Under the pieces are notes generated by a model that was not told where the DNA came from, searched no databases, and saw nothing but the letters and a program-made list of their open reading frames with translations. A DNA stretch of 64,000 nucleotides from Catenuloplanes atrovinosus. GTDB lineage: Bacteria; Actinomycetota; Actinomycetes; Mycobacteriales; Micromonosporaceae. The DNA is taken from contig NZ_JAVDYB010000001.1 of NCBI RefSeq assembly GCF_031458235.1, positions 5,504,001 through 5,568,000 on the forward strand. Reading direction: 5' to 3'. A program made the position numbers and the translations under genes. Positions 16,845-27,372 of this stretch are shown piece by piece; positions within the stretch are counted from its first letter, which is position 1, and the number at the start of each line of letters is the position of its first letter.

Positions 16845-18068
16845 TCAGTTGACCACGTAGAGCAGCCGGTTCGGCGAGCTGGTGCCGGGGCTGGTCACCA
16901 CGTTGGTGGTGGCGTTGTTCACCAGCGAGTCGCGCACCTGGGCCGGGGTGTAGGACGGGTTCGCGGCGAGCACCAGCGCGGCCGCGCCGGCCACGTGCGG
17001 CGCCGCCATGGACGTACCGTTGATCGTGTTCGTGGCCGAGGTGCTGGTGTACCAGGCCGAGGTGATCGACGAGCCCGGCGCGAAGATGTCCAGGCAGCTG
17101 CCGTAGTTGGAGTACGACGCGCGCGCGTCCGTCCTGGTGGTGGCGCCCACGGTGATCGCGGAGGCGACCCGGGCCGGCGAGGAGTTGCAGGCGTTCGCGT
17201 TGCTGTTGCCGGCCGCGAGGCTGTAGGTGACGCCGGACGAGACCGACGCCGCCACCGCGTTGTCCAGCGTGGTGCTGGCGCCGCCGCCGAGGCTCATGTT
17301 CGCCACGGCCGGCTTGACCGCGTTGCTGGTCACCCAGTTGATGCCGTTGACCACGCCGGCGGTGGTGCCGCTGCCGGCGCAGTCCAGCACGCGCACCGCG
17401 ACCAGTTGCACGGCCTTGGCCACGCCGTAGGTGGAGCCACCGATCGTGCCGGCCACGTGCGTACCGTGCCCGTTGCAGTCGGTGGCGTTGCTGTCGTTGC
17501 TGACGAAGTCGTACCCGCTGACCGCGCGCCCGCCGAACTGCGAGTGCGTGGTGAGGATGCCGGTGTCCAGCACGTACGCGCGCACGGAACTCGCCGTGGT
17601 CGGGTACGTGTAGGTGGTCGACAGCGGCAGCGCGCGCTGGTCGATCCGGTCGAGACCCCAGGTCGCGTTCGTCTGCGTGGCCTGGGTCGAGAACCGCTGG
17701 TCCTGCTCGACGTAGGCGACCGCCGGGTTGGCCGCGAGCCGCTGCGCCTCGATCGTGGACATGCTCGCGTGGAAGCCGGTGACCGCGCCGGTCCAGGTCT
17801 CCCGCACGTCCGCGCCGTACGCCGCGGCCAGGCTCGCCGCCGTGCCCGGCACGGTGCTGCGGGCCTTGGCGGTGCCGGGCGCGCCGGCCGTCGTGTCCTT
17901 GAGCACCACGAGGTAGCTGCCGGCCACCGCGGTGTCCGAGCCGGCGTACCGGACCTCGCCCTTCGGGGCCGCGCTGGCCGGGCTGCCCGCGGTCAGCGAG
18001 ACGGCCGCGACGGCGGCGAAGAGGCCCAGAGCCGCGAGGGTACGGCCGGGCGTGCGGGGGATCGTCAT
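16845..18068 (-). CDS. Secreted subtilisin-family (S8, proteinase K-like) serine protease
   Basis: A 407-residue pre-pro-protease. A signal peptide (Arg at 5 and 9, hydrophobic 11-27, cut near 'ASAAPKG') is followed by an I9-type propeptide (about 50-127) and the catalytic domain. The triad is Asp168 ('YVLDTGI'), His201 ('NGHGTHVAG') and Ser353 ('NGTSMAAPH'), with oxyanion Asn288 ('AAGN'). Several Cys suggest disulphides as in proteinase K. There is no C-terminal carbohydrate-binding or P domain. GGGAGGA precedes the ATG. It presumably degrades external protein. Confidence 0.95.
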   Translation of the reverse strand: MTIPRTPGRTLAALGLFAAVAAVSLTAGSPASAAPKGEVRYAGSDTAVAGSYLVVLKDTTAGAPGTAKARSTVPGTAASLAAAYGADVRETWTGAVTGFHASMSTIEAQRLAANPAVAYVEQDQRFSTQATQTNATWGLDRIDQRALPLSTTYTYPTTASSVRAYVLDTGILTTHSQFGGRAVSGYDFVSNDSNATDCNGHGTHVAGTIGGSTYGVAKAVQLVAVRVLDCAGSGTTAGVVNGINWVTSNAVKPAVANMSLGGGASTTLDNAVAASVSSGVTYSLAAGNSNANACNSSPARVASAITVGATTRTDARASYSNYGSCLDIFAPGSSITSAWYTSTSATNTINGTSMAAPHVAGAAALVLAANPSYTPAQVRDSLVNNATTNVVTSPGTSSPNRLLYVVN

Positions 18069-18086
18069 GTAGTCCTCCCAGAGATC

Positions 18087-18102
18087 ATCACCGATCGGTG
18101 AT
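18087..18102. promoter_or_regulatory. 16-bp perfect palindrome upstream of the protease gene
   Basis: ATCACCGATCGGTGAT is a perfect palindrome placed 19-34 bases upstream of the protease ATG, just before its ribosome-binding site. Perfect palindromes of this size are typical operator half-site pairs. No regulator is adjacent. Confidence 0.45.
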
Positions 18103-18343
18103 CCGTCGGTGCGGCTGATCGTAGGGAGCTAATCGGGCACTCGACTCATCTCGCTCTGGTCATATCGCCCGAACTAGGAGTTACCTCGGAGGTCGTCGAT
18201 GACAATCAACCGTAACCCTGCACACGGCCTCCAAGCTGTGCCGATTCGGGGCTCGACGAATCAGCGACGCGGCAATACCCTTCGGTAACACAGAATTTAC
18301 GAGACGCCGGTCACGTAGACATAACCCACCAGAGGCGGCCGAG

Positions 18344-20170
18344 ATGACCCTTGAAGTTCCTTACCGGTCAATTGCGGACATGTTGCTTCAGCGGGTGGCG
18401 AAGACGCCCGACCGCCACGCGTTCGCGCATCCGAGCGCGGACGACTCCGGCCCGGTCTGGCTGAACTGGTCACAGGTGGGTGAGCGGGCGTCCGCGATCG
18501 CGGCCGGCCTGCGCGCGCTCGGCATCGACCACGAGGACCGGGTGGCGATCCTGTCCACCACGCGGCTGGAGTGGATCCTCGCCGACCTCGGCGTGATGCT
18601 GGCCGGCGGTGCCACCACCACGGTCTACCCGACCACCGAGCCCGGCGACGCCACGTTCATCATCGGCGACTCCGGCTCCACCGTGCTCATCGCGGAGAAC
18701 CAGGTGCAGGCCGGCAAGCTGGCCGGCGCGGACCTCCCCGCGCTCACCCACGTGGTCCTGATCGACGGCCGGGCCGACCCGCACGCGGCGATCCCGCAGC
18801 TCACGCTCGCCGATCTGGAGGCGAAGGGCCGCGCCGAGCTGGCCGCCGACCCGTCGCTGATCGAGCGCGTGGTGGCCCGCATCGAGCCGGAGCACGTGGC
18901 CACGCTGATCTACACGTCCGGCACCACCGGCCGGCCCAAGGGCGTGGAGCTGCTGCACCGCGGCTGGACCTGGGAGGGTGTGGCGCAGGCGCAGCTCGGC
19001 CTGCTGCTCGAGTCCGACCTGCAGTACCTGTGGCTGCCGCTGTCCCACTCGTTCGGCAAGTCGCTGATCTGCGGCATCGTCCACGTCGGCGTGCCCACCT
19101 ACGTCGACGGCCGGGTGGACAAGCTGATCGACATGCTCGCGGTGATCCGCCCGACGCTGATGTGCTCCGCGCCGCGCGTCTACGAGAAGGTCTACAACCG
19201 CGCGGTCACCAACGGCACCGGCGCCGGCGGCCTCAAGGCGAAGATCTTCACCTGGGCCGTCGCGGTCGGCAAGGAGAAGGTGGCGCACGAGCAGACGAAC
19301 ATGCCGGTCCCCGCGGTGCTGCGCGCCAAGTACGCGATCGCGGAGAAGCTGGTCTTCAGCAAGCTCCAGGCCCGGCTCGGCGGCCGCATGCGCGCGCTGG
19401 TCTCCGGCTCCGCCGCACTCAGCCCGCAGATCGCCGAGTTCTTCGCCGCCGCGAACCTGCCCATCCTGGAGGGCTACGGCCTGACCGAGTCCAGCGCCGC
19501 CAACTTCGTCAACCGCCCGGAGAAGGTCAAGATCGGCTCCGTCGGCAAGCCGCTCGGCGACCTGGAGTGCCGCATCGACGCCGACGGCGAGGTGCTGCTG
19601 CGCGGCGCCCCCGTCATGCGCGGCTACCACAACCTCCCCGAGGAGACCGCCGCCGCGTTCACCGAGGACGGCTTCTTCCGCACCGGCGACATCGGCGAGC
19701 TGGACGCCGACGGCTTCCTGAAGATCACCGACCGCAAGAAGGACCTGGTCAAGACCTCCGGCGGCAAGTACGTGGCCCCGTCCCACATCGAGGGCCGGTT
19801 CAAGGCGATCTGCCCGTACACCTCCCAGGTCGTGGTGGTCGGCCAGTCCCGCAACTTCTGCACCATGCTGATCGCACTCGACCCCGACGCGCTGGCCTCC
19901 TGGGCCGCCGGCACCCCGCACGCGGGCAAGTCCTACGCCGACCTGGTCGCCACGCCCGAGGTCAAGGCCATGGTCGACGACTACGTCCGGCAGCTCAACG
20001 AGGGCCTCAACCGCTGGGAAACCATCAAGAAGTACACGATCCTCCACCGCGACCTGACCATCGAGGACGGCGAGATGACCCCGTCCCTGAAGATCAAGCG
20101 CCGCGTCGTCGAGGCCAACTTCTCCGACGAGATCGAATCCATGTACGAGGGCTCCCTCGCCCACCTCTGA
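18344..20170 (+). CDS. Long-chain fatty acid-CoA ligase (AMP-forming)
   Basis: A 608-residue ANL-superfamily enzyme that activates fatty acids through acyl-AMP. Motifs are the P-loop 'YTSGTTGRPKG' (190-200), 'GYGLTESSA' (377-385), 'FRTGDIGELDADGFLKITDRKKDLVKTSGGK' in short pieces (446-475) and the C-terminal Lys region 'MTPSLKIKRR'. The last two are typical of the FACL15/FadD15-like group with the long linker. A signal peptide is absent. It is monocistronic and followed by a long repeat-rich gap. Confidence 0.93.
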   Translation: MTLEVPYRSIADMLLQRVAKTPDRHAFAHPSADDSGPVWLNWSQVGERASAIAAGLRALGIDHEDRVAILSTTRLEWILADLGVMLAGGATTTVYPTTEPGDATFIIGDSGSTVLIAENQVQAGKLAGADLPALTHVVLIDGRADPHAAIPQLTLADLEAKGRAELAADPSLIERVVARIEPEHVATLIYTSGTTGRPKGVELLHRGWTWEGVAQAQLGLLLESDLQYLWLPLSHSFGKSLICGIVHVGVPTYVDGRVDKLIDMLAVIRPTLMCSAPRVYEKVYNRAVTNGTGAGGLKAKIFTWAVAVGKEKVAHEQTNMPVPAVLRAKYAIAEKLVFSKLQARLGGRMRALVSGSAALSPQIAEFFAAANLPILEGYGLTESSAANFVNRPEKVKIGSVGKPLGDLECRIDADGEVLLRGAPVMRGYHNLPEETAAAFTEDGFFRTGDIGELDADGFLKITDRKKDLVKTSGGKYVAPSHIEGRFKAICPYTSQVVVVGQSRNFCTMLIALDPDALASWAAGTPHAGKSYADLVATPEVKAMVDDYVRQLNEGLNRWETIKKYTILHRDLTIEDGEMTPSLKIKRRVVEANFSDEIESMYEGSLAHL

Positions 20171-20504
20171 CGGGTCCCCCGTCACCCCGGACGTGCTGCG
20201 GCCCGCGCTCCCCCGCGGGCCGCGCACCTTACCTCCCCGGCCGGCCAGGCTCGCCGGCCCGGGATCACCAATGGCTCACGAACCCACTGACGTGCACACG
20301 CCGCGGGCCACAAGACTCCGGGATCGGTCCCGCATAGCCGATATTTCGGACATCGCCCGTGCTTGGGAGCGGGGAGGCCGGACGCCAGGACCCGCGGCCG
20401 GATGCCCGACATCGGGTCCCGCAGCCGGATGTCGAGGGGAGGCGGGATTCCGGCGGCCTGGTGAGCGACGCGAGCCCGGCTCCGCCGCGACCGGATGCCA
20501 CGGC

Positions 20505-20622
20505 GACGCGGTTCACGCGGGGGGCTGGTGAGAACGATGCGGGACCGGCTCCGAGGTGACGCCGACGCGGTTCACGCGGGGGGCTGGTGAGAACGATGCG
20601 GGACCGGCTCCGAGGTGACGCC
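20505..20622. repeat. 59-bp tandem duplication
   Basis: The segment 20505-20563 is repeated at 20564-20622 without change. A third, diverged unit from about 20623 carries an insertion that copies the sequence just before the first unit (CCGGATGCCACGGCGACGCG). This indicates recent unequal duplication. Confidence 0.9.
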
Positions 20623-20730
20623 GACGCGGCCGGATGCCACGGCGACGCGATTCACGCGGGGGTCAGGTGAGTGGTGCGGGACCGGCTGCGATGCGGCGTC
20701 GGAGCGGCGGCGGAGCCGCCGCGAGGTTTG

Positions 20731-20921
20731 CCCGCGGGAGCATGCGGGCCGCACCACGCCGGAAGCGGGAAAGCCGGGGTCCCGGGGTTGCCCTCGGAAC
20801 CGACCCGGCGCCCGCGGAAACACGCGGACCCCGACATGCCGGAAGCGGGAAAGCCGGGGTGCCGGGGAACCGACCCGGCGCCCACTGGAACATGCGGACC
20901 GGCGACCACGCCGGGAGTGGG
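20731..20921 (-). repeat. Three head-to-tail copies of the dispersed intergenic repeat
   Basis: Cores start at 20731, 20811 and 20881 (spacing 80 and 70 bases), all in the reverse orientation relative to 12276. The first is closest to consensus (CCCGCGGGAGCATGCGG, then CACGCCGGAAGCGGGAA). The third is the most decayed. The array ends at the stop of the next gene. Confidence 0.85.
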
Positions 20922-20922
20922 G

Positions 20923-21345
20923 TCAGCGGCCGCGCGAGGAGAATTCGCGGACCGCGATGGCGTAGTCGCGGGCTTCCAGGGTCCAGGCGTCGATGGCGCC
21001 GGGGGTGCTGTTGCGGTTGAGCTGGGCCTGGAGGGTGTCGACGGCGGCGGAGAGACCACTGAAGGGCCGCGTCCGCCAGAGGTGTTCGCCGGCGGGGGCC
21101 ACCTGGAAGAGGTCGTCCTCGATCAGGATGAGGCCGGCACCGGAGAGGCGTTGCAGGGCGGTCTCGACCTCGGCGCGCTGGGGGAGGCTGCGGTGCAGGA
21201 AGTCGGCGGCGGAGAGCACGTCGGCGAGCGTGGCGCCGGCGGCGGGCAGGCCGATGGCCGAGGCACGGTCACGTTCGGTGCGGTCGGCGATGACGACCGC
21301 GACGAAGATCCATGCGTCGGTCCAACTCCAGCCAACGTCCCCCAT
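20923..21345 (-). CDS. Hypothetical protein, winged-helix-like
   Basis: A 140-residue soluble protein. The central part ('LADVLSAADFLHRSLPQRAEVETALQRLSGAGLILIEDDLFQVAPAG', read in pieces) has the helix-helix-wing pattern of a winged-helix domain. It starts 'MGDVGWSWTDAWIF'. I do not recognise a family. The ATG 21345 has only a weak ribosome-binding site. Coding bias is good and no other gene shares the frame. Confidence 0.6.
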   Translation of the reverse strand: MGDVGWSWTDAWIFVAVVIADRTERDRASAIGLPAAGATLADVLSAADFLHRSLPQRAEVETALQRLSGAGLILIEDDLFQVAPAGEHLWRTRPFSGLSAAVDTLQAQLNRNSTPGAIDAWTLEARDYAIAVREFSSRGR

Positions 21346-21489
21346 GACGACATGATGCCCTGATCACCCGAGACTCGTGAAGAAAGTGTGACTCGGCGAT
21401 CATCGACCTGACGCGTCCTCGACGAACCGGTGAAGCATCCTCGACTGCCTGACCACTCAAGCAGCCCAGGATGCATCGAAGCGATTCGA

Positions 21490-22149
21490 TCATTCCGAAA
21501 TGATCACTGTCGCGCGAGGCGTGTCGCGAACCGTCAGGCGCGGCAGGAACCACTGGGTCAGCGGGCCGATCGCCAGCGCGTAGGCGATGGTGCCGAGCCC
21601 GACCGCGCCGCCGAGCAGCCAGCCGAGCGCCAGCACGGTGAGTTCCACCACGGTCCGGACCAGCCGGATCGAGCGGTGCGGATGGCGCGCCACGTAGCCG
21701 GTCATCAGGCCGTCGCGCGGTCCGGCGCCGAGCCGCGCGCCGATGTAGAGCCCGGTGGCGAACGCGTTCAGCACGATGCCGCCGGCCAGGAACGCGGTGC
21801 GCGCCGCGAGCGGGCCGGGCGCGGGCAGCAGCACCAGCGCCACGTCCACCACCACGCCGATCACCAGCACGTTGCTGATCGTGCCGATGCCGGGGCGCTG
21901 GCGGAGCGGGATCCACAGCAGCAGCACCAGCACGCCGACCAGGATCACCACGGTGCCGACGGAGAGGCCGGTGCGCAGTGAGAGGCCCTGGTGGAAGACG
22001 TCCCACGGGTCCAGGCCGAGCCGGGACTCGATCATCAAGGCCATGCTCACGCCGTACGCGACCAGCCCCGCCTGAAGCTGGACGAAGCGGCGCGCGAAGC
22101 GGTCCCGGTGCGCGAGTGGCGTGCCGAGTGGGTTGCTCACGATGTTCAT
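21490..22149 (-). CDS. yczE: YczE/YitT-family membrane protein
   Basis: A 219-residue protein with five hydrophobic segments from 'VQLQAGLVAYGVSMALMIES' onward and the family signature 'LGLDPWDVFHQGLSLRTGLSVGT', plus 'RLGAGPRDGLMTGYVAR'. The frame is open much further upstream, but ATG 22149 starts the conserved part. It is divergent from a MocR-type regulator, the pairing known for YczE with YczR in Bacillus-type genomes. Its transport function is not established. Confidence 0.88.
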   Translation of the reverse strand: MNIVSNPLGTPLAHRDRFARRFVQLQAGLVAYGVSMALMIESRLGLDPWDVFHQGLSLRTGLSVGTVVILVGVLVLLLWIPLRQRPGIGTISNVLVIGVVVDVALVLLPAPGPLAARTAFLAGGIVLNAFATGLYIGARLGAGPRDGLMTGYVARHPHRSIRLVRTVVELTVLALGWLLGGAVGLGTIAYALAIGPLTQWFLPRLTVRDTPRATVIISE

Positions 22150-22164
22150 GAGTGCCACTCTTGT

Positions 22165-22241
22165 GGCCAATACCGCGCGATCAAAGGGCCAATTCCGGGA
22201 AGGTGGATCATGTCGGTGGTCATCCGGGGAAGCCAATTGGC
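22165..22241. promoter_or_regulatory. GCCAAT repeats between yczE and its MocR regulator
   Basis: GGCCAAT occurs at 22165-22171 and again at 22187-22193, 22 bases (two helical turns) apart on the same face. A palindrome, GCCAATTGGC, lies at 22232-22241 inside the regulator's first codons. MocR proteins are known to bind spaced direct repeats in such divergent gaps, so these are candidate operators. Confidence 0.5.
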
Positions 22242-23667
22242 ACGGATGCTCGGTCGGTGGCATCCGCTGCCCGGCACGCGGCGCAGCCCGGAGTACGCGG
22301 CGCTGGCCCAGGCCGTGCGTGGCCTGCTCTCCGACGGGCGGCTCGCGCTCGGCGTGCGGCTGCCCGCGGAACGGGAGCTGGCCGAGGCGCTCTCGATCAG
22401 CCGGACCACGGTCACGGCGGCCTACCGGGAGCTGCGCGAGACCGGCCACCTGGCCAGCCGCCGCGGCGCCGGCAGCTGGACCACGCTGCCGTCCGGCCAC
22501 CGGGTCGGCACGTCCGGCCTGTGGACGCCGAGCGACGCGCTCGGCATGATGGATCTCGGCTGCGCCGCGCTGCCCCCTCCCCCGCAGCTGGTCCCGGCCG
22601 CCCGTGCCGCCGCGGACCAGCTCGCGTGCTACCTGGGCGACGCCGGCTACCACCCGACCGGCATCATCGAGCTGCGCGAGGCGATCGCGGAGCGGTTCCG
22701 CGCCCGCGGCCTGCCCACCAGCCCGGAACAGATCATGATCACCAGCGGTACGCAGCAGGCGCTCGACCTGGTGCTCCGGCACCACGTGGCGGTCGGCGCG
22801 GGCGTGCTGGTGGAGTCGCCGACGTACCCGAACGCACTGGCCGCGCTCGCCGCCCGCCGCGCCCGGATCGGCACGCACGGCCTCGACCCGGCCGCCGGCT
22901 GGGACGCGGAGCTGCTGTTCAGCACGCTCAAGCAGACCCGGCCGAGGCTCGCCTACGTGATCCCCGAGTTCCAGAATCCGACCGGCCGCCTGATGCCCGC
23001 GGAGCTGCGCGAGCGCCTCGCGGCCGTGGCGCACTCCACCGGCACGGACGTGGTGGCGGACGAGTCGTTCGTGGAGCTGGCGCTGGACGGCACGCCGATG
23101 CCGCCGCCGGTCGCCGCGTTCGACCGGCACTCCCGGGTGCTCACCATCGGCGGCATGAGCAAGCCGTACTGGGGCGGCCTGCGGATCGGCTGGGTACGCG
23201 CCTCCGCACCGGTCGTGCAGCGCCTCGCCGCGGCCCGGGTCGGCGTGGACATGGGCAGCCCCGTCATCGACCAGCTCGTGGCCGTGCAGCTGCTGCGGCA
23301 GAGCGATGAGATCGTCGGCGACCGCCGCCGCCAGCTCGCCGCGCAGCGGGACGCGCTGGTCGCGGCCGTGCGGGCCACGTTCCCGGAGTGGCGGGTGGTG
23401 ATCCCGTCCGGTGGCGTGTCGCTCTGGGCCGAGCTGGACGGCCCGGTCTCCAGCGCACTCGCCCACGCGGCCGAGGACGTCGGCGTGCGGCTCGCGCCGG
23501 GCCCGCGCTTCGGGCTGGACGGCACGCTGGAGCGCTACCTGCGTCTGCCGTTCACGCTCCCGGCCGACGACCTGGCCGAGGCGGTCCGCCGGATCGCGGA
23601 GATCCGCTACGACCTGGACCGGATTCGCACCGGTTCGCGCTGGCGCACCCCCGAGGTCATCACCTGA
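22210..23667 (+). CDS. MocR/PdxR-family regulator (GntR helix-turn-helix fused to aminotransferase domain)
   Basis: A 485-residue protein. The GntR-type DNA-binding domain (about 25-95) has 'LPAERELAEALSISRTTVTAAYRELRETG' in pieces. The fold-type I aminotransferase domain (about 125-470) has 'TSGTQQALDLVL', 'EFQNPTGRLMP', 'DESFVEL' and the PLP lysine in 'IGGMSKPYWGG'. ATG 22210 has AAGGTGG upstream. It probably controls the divergent yczE and itself. Its effector is unknown. Confidence 0.92.
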   Translation: MSVVIRGSQLARMLGRWHPLPGTRRSPEYAALAQAVRGLLSDGRLALGVRLPAERELAEALSISRTTVTAAYRELRETGHLASRRGAGSWTTLPSGHRVGTSGLWTPSDALGMMDLGCAALPPPPQLVPAARAAADQLACYLGDAGYHPTGIIELREAIAERFRARGLPTSPEQIMITSGTQQALDLVLRHHVAVGAGVLVESPTYPNALAALAARRARIGTHGLDPAAGWDAELLFSTLKQTRPRLAYVIPEFQNPTGRLMPAELRERLAAVAHSTGTDVVADESFVELALDGTPMPPPVAAFDRHSRVLTIGGMSKPYWGGLRIGWVRASAPVVQRLAAARVGVDMGSPVIDQLVAVQLLRQSDEIVGDRRRQLAAQRDALVAAVRATFPEWRVVIPSGGVSLWAELDGPVSSALAHAAEDVGVRLAPGPRFGLDGTLERYLRLPFTLPADDLAEAVRRIAEIRYDLDRIRTGSRWRTPEVIT

Positions 23668-23764
23668 CCGGGCGCCGCCGGGACGACGGGGCCGGCGCGC
23701 CGCGGGCGGCAACCGCGGAAGGCGCGGTCGCCGCCGGAAGCGGTGGCGCGCCGCCGCAGCACAG

Positions 23765-23830
23765 GCCGAGGGCGGCGCTCCCCGACCGTACCCCCGGAAG
23801 GGTGTGGTCCGTGGAAGCGCCGCCCTCGGC
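23765..23830. terminator. Bidirectional terminator between the MocR gene and sdhB
   Basis: A perfect 15-base stem (GCCGAGGGCGGCGCT at 23765-23779 with 23816-23830) encloses a 36-base loop that can itself fold. It lies between two convergent genes and has no T run. Confidence 0.7.
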
Positions 23831-23847
23831 GGCGGTTGGAGCGAGGA

Positions 23848-24590
23848 TCAGCGGCCGGAGACGGCCTTGAGGTAGTCGGCGTTGAGCCGGCCGATCAGGT
23901 TGAGCGGGATGCCCTTCGGGCAGACCGTGGTGCATTCGCCGGCGTTGGTGCAGCCGCCGAAGCCCGCCTCGTCCTGCGCCTCGATCATGCTGATCACCCG
24001 GGAGGAGCGCTCCGGCTGGCCCTGCGGCAGCAGGCCCAGGTGCGCCACCTTCGCGGCGGTGAACAGCATGGACGAACCGTTCGGGCAGGCGGCGACGCAC
24101 GCGCCGCAGCCGATGCAGGTGGCGGCCTCGAACGCGGCATCCGCGTCGGCCTTCGGCACCGGGGTGGCGTGGGCGTCCGGCGCGGTGCCGGTCGGCGCCG
24201 TGATGTAGCCGCCGGCCTGGATGATCGAGTCGAACGCGCCCCGGTTGACCACCAGGTCCTTGATCACCGGGAACGCCGCGGCCCGCCACGGCTCGATGTC
24301 GATCGAGTCGCCGTCCTTGAAGTGCCGCATGTGCAGCTGGCAGGTGGTGGTGGCCCGCTCCGGGCCGTGCGCCACGCCGTTGATCATCATGCCGCACATG
24401 CCGCAGATGCCCTCACGGCAGTCGTGGTCGAACGCGATCGGGTCGTCGCCCTCGAGGATCAGGCGCTCGTTGAGGACGTCGAGCATCTCGAGGAAGGAGG
24501 CGTCCGGGGAGATGTCGGTGACCTCGTACGTCACCATCCGGCCCTTGTCCTCCGGGCCCTTCTGACGCCAGACGCGCAGCTTGAGATTCA

Positions 24591-24591
<1 letters not shown>
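23848..24591 (-). CDS. sdhB: Succinate dehydrogenase iron-sulfur subunit
   Basis: SdhB (247 residues) carries electrons from the flavin to the quinone site. The [2Fe-2S] ligands are in '[27 protein letters not shown]' (quoted in family terms: C-x4-C-x2-C then C). The ferredoxin-like clusters are in '[12 protein letters not shown]' and '[15 protein letters not shown]'. The length matches SdhB of the M. tuberculosis SDH1 complex. The ATG overlaps the sdhA stop by one base. Confidence 0.96.
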
Positions 24592-26530
<1,939 letters not shown>

Positions 26531-26531
<1 letters not shown>

Positions 26532-27295
26532 CAGCCCACCAGCCCGGTCATCACGGCGAAGGGTACGGAGAGGAAGCCCGCGGTCAGCACGACCGAGACG
26601 GCCAGCGCGACCGCCCGCGCGATGCGCTGTCCCCGGGCGGACTGCTGGCCCAGCGTGCGGACGGCGCTCCAGATGCCGTGCCGCAGGTGGAAGCCGACCG
26701 CCACGACCGAGACCACGTAGAACAGGGTCACGTACCACCGCTCCGGCGCGAAGTCGGCGACCACGTTGTTGTAGACCTCGCCGTGCGCGAAGTCCGGGTG
26801 CACCGTGCCGGTGGTCAGGTCCAGGATGTGATAGATCACGAAGAGCAGGATGATCACGCCGCCCCAGCGCATGGTCCGGGCCGCGTAGCTGCCCTGCACC
26901 TTGGGCCGGTGCGCATACTTCACCGGGCGCGCCTTCCGGGCCCGGACGGCCAGGATGGTCGCGGACACGATGTGCGCGATCACGGCGACCGTCAGGCCGA
27001 TCCGCACCATCCACAGACCCCACTGGTGGGGCAGGACCGGCGCGCCGAGCTCGCGCAGCCAGTGCGCGTAGTGATCGAAGTCCGCCTGACCGACGAAGAT
27101 CTTCAGGTTGCCGATCATGTGCGCGAAGAGGTACAGCACCAGGACGGCCCCGCTGACCGCCATGATCATCTTGAGCGCCACAGTGGAGCGGGCGCGCGAG
27201 CGCCCGGCTGCCGGCTTGCGGGCGCCTGCGGGACGCCCGGGACCGGCCTTCTGCCCCGTTGCCTTCTTGGCCGGGGCTGAGGTATCTACCGCCAC
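26531..27295 (-). CDS. sdhC: Succinate dehydrogenase cytochrome b subunit (SDH1 type)
   Basis: A membrane anchor with five hydrophobic helices, starting at '[20 protein letters not shown]' and '[20 protein letters not shown]'; conserved His in 'FAHMIGN', 'IAHIV', 'IYHILD' and 'FHLRHG' are the likely heme ligands. It passes electrons to menaquinone. The frame is open to ATG 27361 (276 residues), but that start lies 11 bases from the divergent lysR gene. I favour GTG 27295 (254 residues); ATG 27337 is also possible. None has a strong ribosome-binding site. Confidence 0.88.
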
Positions 27296-27352
27296 AAACT
27301 TGACCGTAGGAATGGCGTCGGAATTCGTCCAATGCATGGGAACGATGGACTC

Positions 27353-27369
27353 GATAGACATAGGCTATC
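27353..27369. promoter_or_regulatory. LysR-type T-N11-A box between sdhC and lysR
   Basis: GATAG (27353-27357) and CTATC (27365-27369) form a perfect inverted repeat. Within it, ATAG-N7-CTAT contains T27355 and A27367, eleven bases apart, the LysR-box pattern. It lies just upstream of the lysR GTG, where autoregulators bind. Confidence 0.6.
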
Positions 27370-27372
27370 TGA

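Larger units (their letters stand above)
20171..20922. other. 750-bp non-coding stretch packed with repeats
   Basis: No ORF here has a ribosome-binding site or recognisable product. From 20505 it holds a 59-base tandem duplication, and from 20731 three copies of the dispersed intergenic repeat. An AT-containing element with GATATTTCGG near 20338 resembles one near 41078. It separates the acyl-CoA ligase from a convergent hypothetical gene. Confidence 0.7.

Noticed and set aside
20505-20921. Repeat array as a CRISPR
   Set aside because: Units are imperfect or directly adjoining, there are no unique spacers of constant length, and no cas genes are near.
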